Below the pieces are notes generated by a model. That model made no database searches. It saw nothing but the letters and a program-made list of their open reading frames with translations, and was not told the DNA's origin. DNA of 64,000 nt from Ancylobacter defluvii (GTDB taxonomy: Bacteria > Pseudomonadota > Alphaproteobacteria > Rhizobiales > Xanthobacteraceae), in the NCBI RefSeq assembly GCF_018390605.1, contig NZ_JAHBGD010000019.1:62001-126000 (forward strand), read 5' to 3'. A program made the position numbers and the translations under genes. This document shows, in pieces, positions 55,968-64,000 of the stretch (the stretch's first letter is position 1; each line of letters opens with the position of its first letter).

Positions 55968-56012
55968 GGAGGAAAGCCGCGCCGGGGTCCGGCCACGCGC
56001 CGCGGCTCCTCC
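55968..56012 (-). promoter_or_regulatory. Long stem in the serA leader
   Basis: GGAGGA (55968-55973) and GCCGCG (55976-55981) pair with CGCGGC (56001-56006) and TCCTCC (56007-12), giving a 12-bp stem with a 2-base bulge and a 19-base loop, starting about 33 bp upstream of the serA GTG. It might modulate translation or be part of a transcriptional control element. No riboswitch family is recognised. Confidence 0.3.
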
Positions 56013-56204
56013 GCCCAGGGAGCGGACGGTCCGCGGGCGGGCGGGAACTTACCGCTTTTGCCGCCGCCGTCTAGGCTCGCAACGGCGCGGGGCAGCCCTG
56101 CGCCGCCGGCAGGCCTTGCGGCGAGGCGGCATCATCTTGGCCTCCCGGCCTTCCCGACCGCGGCAAATCGCGCTAGCAGCGCTCATGTGGAGGCGACAGA
56201 CCCG

Positions 56205-57662
56205 ATGACATTCGAGACGGCGGCGACACCCGAGGCGGCGATAGACCGGCTGGAGACGCTCTACAGCGCGGCGCGCGAGGCGCTGCGGCACGATCTCCAA
56301 CGCTATTTCGAGACCGGACAGGCGCCGGATGCCGAGGAGCGCGACCGCTATCGCTACCCGCTGCTGCGCGTGACCCATGCGCCGACGCGGGCGTCGACGG
56401 CCCGGATCCAGCGCGGCTACGCGAAATTCGCCGTGCCCGGCATCCACCAGACCACCGTGACCCAGCCGGCCGAGTTCCGCGCCTATCTGCTCGACCAGCT
56501 GACGCCGCTGGTGGAGGAATTCGGCGCCACCATCGAGACCGGCGTCAGCCACCAGGAGATCCCCTACCCCTACGCGCTGGAGGGCGGCGACGAACTGGGG
56601 CGCGGCAGGGTCACCGCCTCCGAGCTGGCACGGCACTTCCCCACCCCGCTGCTGTCGCTGGTCGGCGACGAGATCGCCGACGGCACCTTCGATCTGGTGG
56701 AGGGCGAGCCGCGCCCGCTGTCGCTGTTCGATGCCGTGCGCGTCGATTATTCGCTGCGCCGCCTCGTCCACTACACCGGCACCGACTGGCGCGCCTTCCA
56801 GCCCTGGATCCTGCTGACCAATTATCACCGCTATGTCGACCAGTTCGTGCGCCTCGGCCTCGCCGAGATCGAGGCCGGCACCGCCGAGGCGCTGATCACG
56901 CCGGGCGGGGTGCGGATCGACCGCGAGAGCTTCGACGTCGCTGCGGTGGAGCGGGTGATGGCGGCGCCGTGGCACCGCTACCAGATGCCGGCCTATCACC
57001 TCGTCCGGCCGGGCGGCGCCGGGGTGACGCTGGTCAATATCGGCGTCGGCCCCTCCAACGCCAAGACCATCACCGACCATCTCGCGGTGCTGCGGCCGCA
57101 TTGCTGGCTGATGGTGGGCCATTGCGGCGGGCTCCGGCAGACGCAGATCATCGGCGACTATGTGCTGGCGCATGCCTATCTCCGCCAGGATGGCATTCTC
57201 GACGAGCTGGTGCCGCCGGACATCCCGATCCCGGCGCTGGCCGAGGTTCAGGTGGCGCTGCAGCAGGCGGCGGCGGAAGTCACCGGCGAGCAGGGCGACC
57301 AGCTCAAGCGGCGCCTGCGCACCGGCACCGTCGTCACCCAGGACGACCGCAACTGGGAACTGCGCTGGGCCAAGGAGCGCCGGCGCATCAACCTGTCGCG
57401 CGCCATCGCGGTCGATATGGAATCCGGCACCGTCGCCGCGCAGGGTTACCGGCTGCGCGTGCCCTACGGCACGCTGCTCTGCGTCTCCGACAAGCCGCTG
57501 CATGGCGAGATCAAGCTGCCCGGCGCCGCCAACGCCTTCTATGAGCGCGCCGTCAGCGAGCACCTGAAGATCGGCCTCGCCGCGCTGGACAAGCTCCGGC
57601 AGGCGGGGGCGAGCATCCATTCGCGCAAGCTGCGCTCCTTCGACGAGCCGGCCTTCCGCTGA
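56205..57662 (+). CDS. amn: AMP nucleosidase
   Basis: A 485-residue enzyme (E. coli 484) that hydrolyses AMP to adenine and ribose 5-phosphate. The N-terminal regulatory domain is followed by a purine nucleoside phosphorylase-like domain from about 270 (VNIGVGPSNAKTITDHLAVLRP, then MVGHCGGLRQTQIIGDYVLA). The AVDMESGTVAAQGYR segment carries the conserved base-binding Met-Glu-Ser. The ATG at 56205 gives the family length; the longer upstream frame lacks support. Confidence 0.95.
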   Translation: MTFETAATPEAAIDRLETLYSAAREALRHDLQRYFETGQAPDAEERDRYRYPLLRVTHAPTRASTARIQRGYAKFAVPGIHQTTVTQPAEFRAYLLDQLTPLVEEFGATIETGVSHQEIPYPYALEGGDELGRGRVTASELARHFPTPLLSLVGDEIADGTFDLVEGEPRPLSLFDAVRVDYSLRRLVHYTGTDWRAFQPWILLTNYHRYVDQFVRLGLAEIEAGTAEALITPGGVRIDRESFDVAAVERVMAAPWHRYQMPAYHLVRPGGAGVTLVNIGVGPSNAKTITDHLAVLRPHCWLMVGHCGGLRQTQIIGDYVLAHAYLRQDGILDELVPPDIPIPALAEVQVALQQAAAEVTGEQGDQLKRRLRTGTVVTQDDRNWELRWAKERRRINLSRAIAVDMESGTVAAQGYRLRVPYGTLLCVSDKPLHGEIKLPGAANAFYERAVSEHLKIGLAALDKLRQAGASIHSRKLRSFDEPAFR

Positions 57663-57700
57663 AGCGCGGGGGGCTGGCGCGCCGCAGGGTCCGCGCCGGC

Positions 57701-58153
57701 TCACCCCGGCTCCGGCACCTTGACGATCAGCGTGTCGTCGGGACCGACCGCCCGCCCGTCCTGCGCCCGGATATCGAGCCGTACCGGCTGGCCGGCGGCG
57801 CGGTCGATCAGCCGCGAGTGCGGCTCCTGCGGCGCGAAGAGATGGCGCTCGCCGAACTGCCGCAGCGCCACCATCACCGGAAACAGGTCCTTGCCCATCG
57901 CGGTCAGGCGGTATTCCAGCCGCGTGCCGCCCGCCGCCACCGGCTCGGCGGCGAGAATGCCGTGCTCGACCAGCGTCCGCAGCCGCTCGGCGAGGATGTT
58001 GCGAGCGATGCCGAGGCTCTTCTGGAACTCGCTGAACCGCGTCATGCCATCGAAGGCGTCGCGCACGATCATCAGCGACCACCAGTCGCCGATAACGTCC
58101 AGCGCGCGGGCGCTCGGGCAGTGGTCGCCCTTCAGGCTCTTGCGCGCCACCAT
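57701..58153 (-). CDS. HxlR-family transcriptional regulator
   Basis: A 150-residue winged-helix regulator. The signature HCPSARALDVIGDWWSLMIVRD (starting about residue 11) and RFSEFQKSLGIARNILAERL define the family, whose members sense redox or electrophiles, often through an N-terminal Cys. Start 58153 is preferred to 58183 because a GGAG site is 7 bases before it. Divergent from an MFS gene and probably its repressor. Confidence 0.88.
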   Translation of the reverse strand: MVARKSLKGDHCPSARALDVIGDWWSLMIVRDAFDGMTRFSEFQKSLGIARNILAERLRTLVEHGILAAEPVAAGGTRLEYRLTAMGKDLFPVMVALRQFGERHLFAPQEPHSRLIDRAAGQPVRLDIRAQDGRAVGPDDTLIVKVPEPG

Positions 58154-58200
58154 TCTTCCGCTCCCGCCGCCATTGGCACCCATCGATTATAGGTTGCATT

Positions 58201-58237
58201 ATTAAACCATATTGGCTATTGCCGATATAAGTTTAAT
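58201..58237. promoter_or_regulatory. Likely HxlR operator
   Basis: ATTAAAC (58201-58207) and GTTTAAT (58231-58237) are perfect inverted repeats with 23 bases between them, in the AT-rich spacer between the divergent HxlR and MFS genes. Confidence 0.55.
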
Positions 58238-58265
58238 CATAAAACCAATAGATCTGGAGCCGCCA

Positions 58266-59570
58266 ATGGAAATCCGTCGAGACGTGGCGCCGGCCGGCGC
58301 CGCGAACGCCGTTGCGCGCGGTCGGGATCGGCCGTCCGTGCCGGCCGCGAACGCCGCTCCGGAGCCGCCGCCCGCCCCGCTCGGCCGTCCGGTGCTGCTG
58401 CTGTTCGCGCTCGCCAGCGGCCTGGCGGTCGCCAATGCCTATTTCGCCCATCCGCTGCTCGATGTGATGGCCGATGATCTCGGCCTCTCCCGCGCCATGG
58501 CTGGGCTGATCGTGGCGGCGACCCAGATCGGCTACGGGTTCGGCCTGGTACTTCTGGTACCGCTCGGCGATCTCCTCGACCGCCGCCGGCTGATCGTCGG
58601 CCAGTTCCTGCTGTCGGCGCTCGCGCTTGTCGCGGTGGCGGTCTCGACCTCGGCGGCGATGCTGCTGGCCGCGATGGCGGCGGTCGGGCTGATGGCGGTG
58701 GTGACGCAGGCACTGGTCGCCCATGCCGCCGGGCTGGCGCGCCCCGCCGAGCGCGGCCATGTCGTCGGCGTGGTCACCGGCGGCATCGTGCTCGGCATCC
58801 TGCTGGCGCGCAGCGTCGCCGGCACACTGACCGACCTGTCCGGCTGGCGCACGGTCTATCTCGCCTCGGCGCTGCTCACCCTGCTGGTGAGCGCGCTGCT
58901 GTGGCAGGCGCTGCCGAGGCAGCACCCGCCGCGCCGGAGCGGGCCGGCGCCGTCCTATCCGCGCCTGATCGCCTCGCTGGTCACGCTCTTCGTCGAGGAG
59001 CCGGCGCTGCGCATCCGCGCCGTGCTCGCCCTGCTGATCTTCGCCGACATTACCACCCTGCTGGCGCCGCTGGTGCTGCCGCTCAGCGCCCCGCCCTTCG
59101 CGCTGTCGCATACGCAGGTCGGCCTGTTCGGCCTCGCCGGCGCCGCCGGCGCGCTCGGCGCGGTGCGGGCCGGGCGCTGGACCGATCGCGGCTACGGCCA
59201 GCGCGTCACCGGCATCGCGCTCGGACTGATGCTGTTCGCCTGGCTGCCGATCTCGCTGCTCGACCGCTCGCTGCTGTGGCTGGTCGCCGGCGTCGTCATC
59301 ATCGATTTCGGCCTGCAGGCGACGCATGTCGCCAATCAGGGCCTGATCTACCGCGTCCGGCCGGAGGCGCAGAGCCGGCTGACCGCCGCCTATATGGTGT
59401 TCTATGCGATCGGCAGCGCGCTCGGCTCCGCGGTGTCGACGCTGGTCTATGCCCATGCCGGCTGGACCGGCGTCTGCCTCACCGGCGCCGGCATCAGCCT
59501 TGTAGCGCTGCTGTTCTGGGCGCTGACGCTGCGGGCCATGCCGACGTCGGCTCTCCCCGCCTCGACCTGA
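58266..59570 (+). CDS. MFS drug/metabolite transporter
   Basis: A 434-residue transporter with a polar N-terminal tail of about 40 residues and 12 predicted helices. Motif A-like PLGDLLDRRRLI follows helix 2. The start at 58266 has TGGAG 6 bases upstream; an upstream in-frame ATG at 58212 lies in the operator region and is rejected. Control by the divergent HxlR regulator suggests export of a toxic small molecule. Confidence 0.85.
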   Translation: MEIRRDVAPAGAANAVARGRDRPSVPAANAAPEPPPAPLGRPVLLLFALASGLAVANAYFAHPLLDVMADDLGLSRAMAGLIVAATQIGYGFGLVLLVPLGDLLDRRRLIVGQFLLSALALVAVAVSTSAAMLLAAMAAVGLMAVVTQALVAHAAGLARPAERGHVVGVVTGGIVLGILLARSVAGTLTDLSGWRTVYLASALLTLLVSALLWQALPRQHPPRRSGPAPSYPRLIASLVTLFVEEPALRIRAVLALLIFADITTLLAPLVLPLSAPPFALSHTQVGLFGLAGAAGALGAVRAGRWTDRGYGQRVTGIALGLMLFAWLPISLLDRSLLWLVAGVVIIDFGLQATHVANQGLIYRVRPEAQSRLTAAYMVFYAIGSALGSAVSTLVYAHAGWTGVCLTGAGISLVALLFWALTLRAMPTSALPAST

Positions 59571-59584
59571 GCCGCACACGAAAA

Positions 59585-59613
59585 ATCCCGGACCGGCAGG
59601 GCCGATCCGGGAT
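59585..59613 (-). terminator. Rho-independent terminator of the ABC substrate-binding gene
   Basis: ATCCCGGA (59585-59592) and TCCGGGAT (59606-59613) form an 8-bp stem. On the minus strand it is followed by T5, from AAAAA at 59581-59585, a proper terminator 31 bp after the stop codon at 59645. Confidence 0.8.
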
Positions 59614-59644
59614 CGATCTCAGGGTGATCTGTGGCGGATGCCGC

Positions 59645-60496
59645 TCAGAAGCTCGCTTCCGTCACCTGATCCGGCGTGGCCATCTCGGTGCCGAACCATT
59701 TCTTCTGCAGGCTGGCCAGCCGCCCGTCATGCTTCATCTTGATCAGCACGGCGTCGACGGCGTCCATCAGCGACTTGGCGTCCGCGGCCTTGGTGCCGAT
59801 GTAGCCGAAATAGACCGGCTTGCCGAAGGGCGGCTCCACCACCTCGAACACGTCCGGCTTCTGCTTGGCGAGGAAGGCGATGTTCGGCAGCGAGTTCGCC
59901 ACCGCGACGACGCGCCCGGCGCCGAGATCGGCATAGGACTGGCTGAAGTCGACATATTCCTGGATGGTCGGCGGCGTCGGCAGGGTCTTGGCGAATTCCT
60001 GCAGCTGCGCCAGCTGGGCGGTGGCCTTGGCCGTGCCCACCTTCTTGCCGGCGATGTCGGCGGGTTTGGTGATCGAGGCGTCGCCCTTCTTCTTCAGGAT
60101 GGCGACGGTGGCGTCGGCGATCGGCGAGGAGAAGCGGTAGCGCTCCATGCGCGCCTTGGTGATGGTGGCGGGGCCGGCCACCATGTCGAACTTGCCGGCC
60201 TCGAGGCCCGGCAGCACGCTCGGCCAGGGCAGGTCGAGGAAGGTGATCTTCACGCCGAGCTCCTTGCCGATCTCGGCGAAGATCTCCTTGTTCATGCCGC
60301 TCTGCTTGCCGTCCTCGACGAAGTCGAACGGTGCGAATTGCAGCTCGGTGCCGACCGTGAGCTCGCCCTTGGCCTTGACCTTGGCGAGCAGGTCTTCCGC
60401 CCGGGCGACGCCCGTCAGCGCCATCGACGCGGCGACGCCGAGCGCGGCGAGGCGCAGGGCCTTGGTAACGGCGGAACGCCGGGTGAGATGGGTCAT
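59645..60496 (-). CDS. ABC transporter substrate-binding protein (polar amino acid family)
   Basis: A 283-residue periplasmic protein with a signal peptide (1-33, ending GVARA) and the family 3 solute-binding fold (VGTELQFAPFDFVEDGKQSGMNKEIFAEI, then FDMVAGPATITKARMERYRFSSP). The start at 60496 has AGGAGAG close upstream. A 115-bp AT-rich gap with TATACT (minus strand, 60563-60568) before it suggests an own promoter, which would give excess binding protein. Confidence 0.92.
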   Translation of the reverse strand: MTHLTRRSAVTKALRLAALGVAASMALTGVARAEDLLAKVKAKGELTVGTELQFAPFDFVEDGKQSGMNKEIFAEIGKELGVKITFLDLPWPSVLPGLEAGKFDMVAGPATITKARMERYRFSSPIADATVAILKKKGDASITKPADIAGKKVGTAKATAQLAQLQEFAKTLPTPPTIQEYVDFSQSYADLGAGRVVAVANSLPNIAFLAKQKPDVFEVVEPPFGKPVYFGYIGTKAADAKSLMDAVDAVLIKMKHDGRLASLQKKWFGTEMATPDQVTEASF

Positions 60497-60611
60497 CGGT
60501 CTCTCCTGTTCCCTTGGAAGTTGCGGAAGGCGCCATGCCTCCGCTCTTCTTTTGTGCATAAAAGTATAGACATAACGACATGGGTACCGCAACGCGGCGC
60601 CAGCCGGCATC

Positions 60612-61442
60612 TCACGGCACGGCAACGTCTCCGCTGCCCTGCCAGAACACGTTGCGCTCGAAGTAGTTTTGCAGGAACTGCCGCAGCCGGGGATTCTCGT
60701 CCTTGCGGAACACCTCGTCCGGCGAGCCCGAGGCGGCGATCACCCCGCGGTCGATGAACACCACCGTGTCGGCCACCTGGGCGGCGAAGCCCATCTCATG
60801 CGTCACCACCGCCATGGTCATGCCCTCGGCCGCGAGGTCGCGCATCACCTGCAGGACTTCGCCGACAAGTTCCGGGTCGAGCGCCGAGGTCGGCTCGTCG
60901 AACAGCATGATGTGCGGCTCCATGGCGAGCGCGCGGGCAATGCCGACGCGCTGCTGCTGGCCGCCGGAAAGCTGGCTCGGATAGGCCTCTGCGCGATGTC
61001 CCAGCCCCACCTTCTCCAGCATGGCCCGCGCCCGCTTCGCCGCATCCTCGCGCGCGATCCCCCGCGCCAGCTTCAGCGGCATGGCGACGTTCTCCAGCGC
61101 CGTCATGTGCGGCCACAAATTGAACTGCTGGAACACGAAGCCGACATTGCGCCGCACCCGCGCCACCTCGGCATCGGAGACGCGGCGGCGCTTGCCGTTC
61201 TCCAGCGCGAAGCCGAGCAGCTCGCCCTCGATGTAGATTTCGCCCTCGCTGTATTCCTCCAGGAAGGCGATGCAGCGCAGCAGCGTCGACTTGCCGGAGC
61301 CGGACGGCCCGATGATGCAGGTCACTTCCGACTTGCGGATGGCGAGGTCGATGCCCTTCAGCACCTCGGCGGCGCCGAAGCGCTTCCACACGCCGCGCAC
61401 ATCGATGATCGGGCGGGAATTCGCGACAGGATGTGCGGTCAT
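60612..61442 (-). CDS. ABC transporter ATP-binding protein (polar amino acid type)
   Basis: A 276-residue ATPase: Walker A GPSGSGKS (45-52), signature LSGGQQQR, Walker [12 protein letters not shown] and H-loop VVTHEMGFA. Similar to GlnQ/TcyN/HisP. The start at 61442 gives the family length. It lies 10 bp after the inner permease gene. Confidence 0.95.
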   Translation of the reverse strand: MTAHPVANSRPIIDVRGVWKRFGAAEVLKGIDLAIRKSEVTCIIGPSGSGKSTLLRCIAFLEEYSEGEIYIEGELLGFALENGKRRRVSDAEVARVRRNVGFVFQQFNLWPHMTALENVAMPLKLARGIAREDAAKRARAMLEKVGLGHRAEAYPSQLSGGQQQRVGIARALAMEPHIMLFDEPTSALDPELVGEVLQVMRDLAAEGMTMAVVTHEMGFAAQVADTVVFIDRGVIAASGSPDEVFRKDENPRLRQFLQNYFERNVFWQGSGDVAVP

Positions 61443-61452
61443 GTCCGCCCTT

Positions 61453-62124
61453 TCAGCTCTGGGTACGCAGCATGAAGCGGCCAACCCGCTTCTCCAGCCG
61501 CCGCGCCGCCGCCGTGACGATTTCGAGGAACGCCCAGTACACCAGCGCCAGGAACAGCAGCGTCTCGGCGAAGGCGAAGGTGGTGGAGCCGATCGACTGC
61601 ACCACCGAGGTCAGCTCGTTCACCGTGATCACCGACAACACCGCCGTCTCCTTGGAGAGCAGCACCGTCATGTTGGCGAGCGCCGGCAGGATGATCACCA
61701 GCATCTGCGGCAATTGCACGTGCCGCACGATGTCGAGCCGGCCGATCCCCATCATCCGCGCCGCCTCGATCTGGCCGGGCGGCACCGAGAGGAAGCCGGC
61801 GCGGAAGATCTCGGAGAAATAGGCGCCGCCATACAGCGCCAGCCCGGCGGTGCCGGCGACCATCGGCGTCAGGTCGAGGCCGAAGAACGGCCCACCATAA
61901 TAGATCACGAACAGCTGGATCAGGAACGGCGTGCCGCGCATCACCGCGACATAGAAGGCCAGCGGCGCCGCCAGCCAGCGATTGGTGAACAGCTGGATCA
62001 CCGCCACCGCCAGCCCGATGGCCAGGCCGATGGCGGTGCCGGCGACCCAGATCAGGATGGTCAGCACCATCCCGTCGAGGATCTCGCGCCAATTGTCGGT
62101 GAGGATGGCGGGGTTGAAGCTCAT
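61453..62124 (-). CDS. ABC transporter permease (HisM/GlnP type) 1
   Basis: A 223-residue inner-membrane permease with five predicted helices and the EAA loop [21 protein letters not shown]. The start at 62124 overlaps the other permease (ATGA). It pairs with that permease as a heterodimer. Confidence 0.93.
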   Translation of the reverse strand: MSFNPAILTDNWREILDGMVLTILIWVAGTAIGLAIGLAVAVIQLFTNRWLAAPLAFYVAVMRGTPFLIQLFVIYYGGPFFGLDLTPMVAGTAGLALYGGAYFSEIFRAGFLSVPPGQIEAARMMGIGRLDIVRHVQLPQMLVIILPALANMTVLLSKETAVLSVITVNELTSVVQSIGSTTFAFAETLLFLALVYWAFLEIVTAAARRLEKRVGRFMLRTQS

Positions 62125-62780
62125 CGCGCCGTCTCCAGCCGGAAGCGGCTCTCGGCAAACCGGCCGGCCAGCGTGATCACCCCGTTGATGACGAAATAGA
62201 TCGCCCCGGCGGTCAAATAGATCTCCAGCGGCTGGAAGGTGGAGGTGGCGATGTTCTGCGCCAGCCGCGTCAGCTCCAGCACGCCGACCACCGAGATCAG
62301 CGACGAGGCTTTCACCATCATCGTCGTCTCGTTGACCAGCGAGGGCAGCGTGAAGCGCACCGCCAGCGGCACCTCGATGCGGGTGAGGATCTGCGCCCGG
62401 CTCAGGCCCACCATGCGCGCCGCCTCGACCAGCCCATGCGGGATGCCGAGAAAGCCGCCGCGCAGGATTTCGGCGATGTAGGCGCCGGTGCACAGCGCCA
62501 GCGTGCCCACCGCCGCCACCGAGGAGGGCACGTTCACCCCGATCAGCGGCAGGCAGTAATAGGAGATCAGCAGCTGCACCAGCAACGGCACGCCGCGGAA
62601 GAAGCTGACATAGAAGGCGGCGACGCCGCGGCCGAGCCGCGAGGCCGACAGGCCGGCGGCGCACATCAGCGTGCCGATGCAGAAGCCGATCGCCACCGAG
62701 CTCAGCGAATAGATCACCGTCCAGACCGATGCCTGCAGCAGCATCGGCAGCGATTTGATGATCAGGTTGAAATCGAACAT
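62121..62780 (-). CDS. ABC transporter permease (HisM/GlnP type) 2
   Basis: A 219-residue permease with five helices and the EAA loop VEAARMVGLSRAQILTRIEVP. It is the first gene of the transporter operon and follows the flavin monooxygenase after 131 bp. Confidence 0.93.
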   Translation of the reverse strand: MFDFNLIIKSLPMLLQASVWTVIYSLSSVAIGFCIGTLMCAAGLSASRLGRGVAAFYVSFFRGVPLLVQLLISYYCLPLIGVNVPSSVAAVGTLALCTGAYIAEILRGGFLGIPHGLVEAARMVGLSRAQILTRIEVPLAVRFTLPSLVNETTMMVKASSLISVVGVLELTRLAQNIATSTFQPLEIYLTAGAIYFVINGVITLAGRFAESRFRLETAR

Positions 62781-62844
62781 TCAGTTTCCCGGACAGCGGC
62801 AGGCGAAACTCGACAGGCAGGTGGCGTCCGACAGGCGCGCAGCC

Positions 62845-62868
62845 CCCGACCTGACGCCCGACCTGACG
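62845..62868. repeat. 12-bp tandem duplication
   Basis: CCCGACCTGACG is repeated exactly twice in the gap between the permease and monooxygenase genes. It is probably a slippage product. Confidence 0.7.
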
Positions 62869-62911
62869 CAACGTAGCAAGATGCCCGCCAACTGAGTGTC
62901 CGCCGGCCTGC

Positions 62912-64000
62912 TCACGCGGTCACGGCCCCGCCAAGCTGGCGCCGCGCCCGCGCATGGCGGTTCTCCGGCACCGGAATGCCGAGATTGGCACGCAGCGTCG
63001 TGCCTTCATATTCATCGCGGAACAGCCCGCGCCGGCGCAGTTCCGGCACCACCAGCTCGGTGAAGTCCTCCAGCGCGGCGGGCAGCGTCGGGCACATCAC
63101 GATGAAGCCGTCGGCGGCGCGGCCCTGGAACCACTCCTCCATGAAGTCGGCCACCACCGCCGGCGTGCCGGTGATGCCATTGCCGGTGTGCTTCTCGCTG
63201 AACAGCTTGATCAGCTCGCCCACCGTGTGCCCCTTCATCACGAAGTCGGTCAGCTCGTCGAACAGCGCCTTGGAACCCTTGGGCGCCGCCGGCAGCCGGT
63301 CCTTGGGGAACGGCTGGTCGAGCGGCACGCCGGAGAGATCCGCCTCGAGGAATTCGGCCAGCATCGCCCGGCCGACATCCGGGTGCAGCTTGTCGGCGAG
63401 GTATTCCACCTTCTCGCGCGCCTCCGCCTCGGTGCGCCCGACATTGATGACCACGCCGGGCATCACCTTCAATTCGTCGGGATGGCGGCCGAACTTGCCC
63501 ATGCGCTCCTTCAGCGCCGCGTAGAAATCCTGGCTGCGCTTGAGGTTGGAGGCCAGCGAGAACACCACTTCCGCCGTCTCGGCGGCCAGCTCGATGCCGG
63601 CCTCCGAGCCGCCGGCCTGGGCGATCACCGGCCGGCCCTGCGGCGAGGCGGCGATGTTGAGCGGGCCGCGCACCTGGAAGTGCTTGCCCTTGTGGTTGAG
63701 CGTGTGCAGCTTGTCCTTGTCGTAATAGACGCCGCTTTCGCGGTCGAGCTTCAGGGCGTCCGGCTCGTAGCTGTCCCACAGCCCGAACACCACGTCGACG
63801 AACTCCTTGCCGCGCTCATAGCGCAGCGCATGCGGGTCCAGTCCCTCGCGGTTGAAATTGTAGCCGGTCTCGTCATGGTCGGAGGTGACGACGTTCCAGC
63901 AGGCCCGGCCACCCGACAAATGGTCGATGGAGGCGAAGATGCGAGCAAGGTTGAACGGCTCGTAATAAGAGGTCGAGGCGGTGGCCACCAGGCCGAGATG
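62912..64000 (-). CDS. LLM-class flavin monooxygenase (NtaA/SnaA/DszA family), N-terminus beyond window
   Basis: 362 residues are visible; the start lies past the right edge. The segment VATASTSYYEPFNLARIFASIDHLSGGRACWNVVTS is typical of FMNH2-dependent NtaA/SnaA/DszA enzymes, and PVIAQAGGSEAGIELAAETAEVVF follows. These oxidise nitrogen- or sulfur-containing substrates such as nitrilotriacetate, dibenzothiophene sulfone or dimethyl sulfide with reduced flavin from a partner reductase. Next to an amino-acid-type ABC importer it probably processes an imported organosulfur compound. Confidence 0.9.
   Translation of the reverse strand, partial: HLGLVATASTSYYEPFNLARIFASIDHLSGGRACWNVVTSDHDETGYNFNREGLDPHALRYERGKEFVDVVFGLWDSYEPDALKLDRESGVYYDKDKLHTLNHKGKHFQVRGPLNIAASPQGRPVIAQAGGSEAGIELAAETAEVVFSLASNLKRSQDFYAALKERMGKFGRHPDELKVMPGVVINVGRTEAEAREKVEYLADKLHPDVGRAMLAEFLEADLSGVPLDQPFPKDRLPAAPKGSKALFDELTDFVMKGHTVGELIKLFSEKHTGNGITGTPAVVADFMEEWFQGRAADGFIVMCPTLPAALEDFTELVVPELRRRGLFRDEYEGTTLRANLGIPVPENRHARARRQLGGAVTA

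Overview
The window is GC-rich, densely packed DNA with short intergenic gaps and many ATGA/TGATG start-stop overlaps. The gene content (paoABC-type aldehyde oxidoreductase, OxyR/KatG pair, FCD-type GntR regulator, MoxR/Bat operon, Acr3-type arsenic genes) and the CTCTCCCC/GGGGAGAG palindromes suggest an alphaproteobacterium, probably of the Hyphomicrobiales. No rRNA, tRNA or CRISPR is visible, so this placement is an inference.

Layout. (1) 1-2640: an operon on the minus strand with two alpha/beta-hydrolases and a DUF1185 'amino acid synthesis' protein, divergent from an FCD-type GntR regulator across a palindrome-rich control region. (2) 2751-8326: cardiolipin synthase, then a three-gene molybdenum aldehyde oxidoreductase (PaoABC type, Tat-exported). 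(3) 8553-11773: divergent oxyR and katG, closed by two strong hairpins. (4) 11910-36297: one 24-kb minus-strand operon of 19 genes encoding an extracellular contractile injection system (eCIS). It contains sheath, tube, cap (Pvc16 type), AAA+ ATPase, hub/spike, LysM adaptor, gp25, two baseplate J-type proteins, a tail-I/beta-helix protein, a DUF6519 protein and a DUF4157 protein that looks like the cargo toxin. No capsid, terminase, integrase, ClpV or TssJLM gene is present, so it is neither a prophage nor a T6SS. (5) 36298-37131: an 834-bp lower-GC leader region upstream of the sheath gene. (6) 37132-44877: a complete MoxR-Bat operon (MoxR, DUF58, small membrane protein, two VWA proteins, TPR protein, BatD-like) headed by a LuxR-type two-component pair. 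(7) 44966-50290: an arsenic island with two ArsR-controlled units, one for arsenate reduction and Acr3 efflux, the other for a flavin monooxygenase with a Cys-Cys tail plus an MFS transporter. (8) 50530-59570: Hsp70-like protein, Tex, serA, AMP nucleosidase and an HxlR/MFS pair. (9) 59645-64000: a polar amino-acid-type ABC transporter beside an NtaA/SnaA-type flavin monooxygenase (cut by the window end), a pairing that suggests scavenging of organosulfur or similar compounds.

The most interesting content is the eCIS: its DUF4157 protein carries an unassigned C-terminal domain, no tape-measure or classical tail-fibre gene is recognisable, and the operon ends with a DxD-containing, glycosyltransferase-like protein. 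Also notable are a hydrolase whose nucleophile serine is alanine, the FMO/MFS arsenic module and several clean inverted repeats at divergent promoters.
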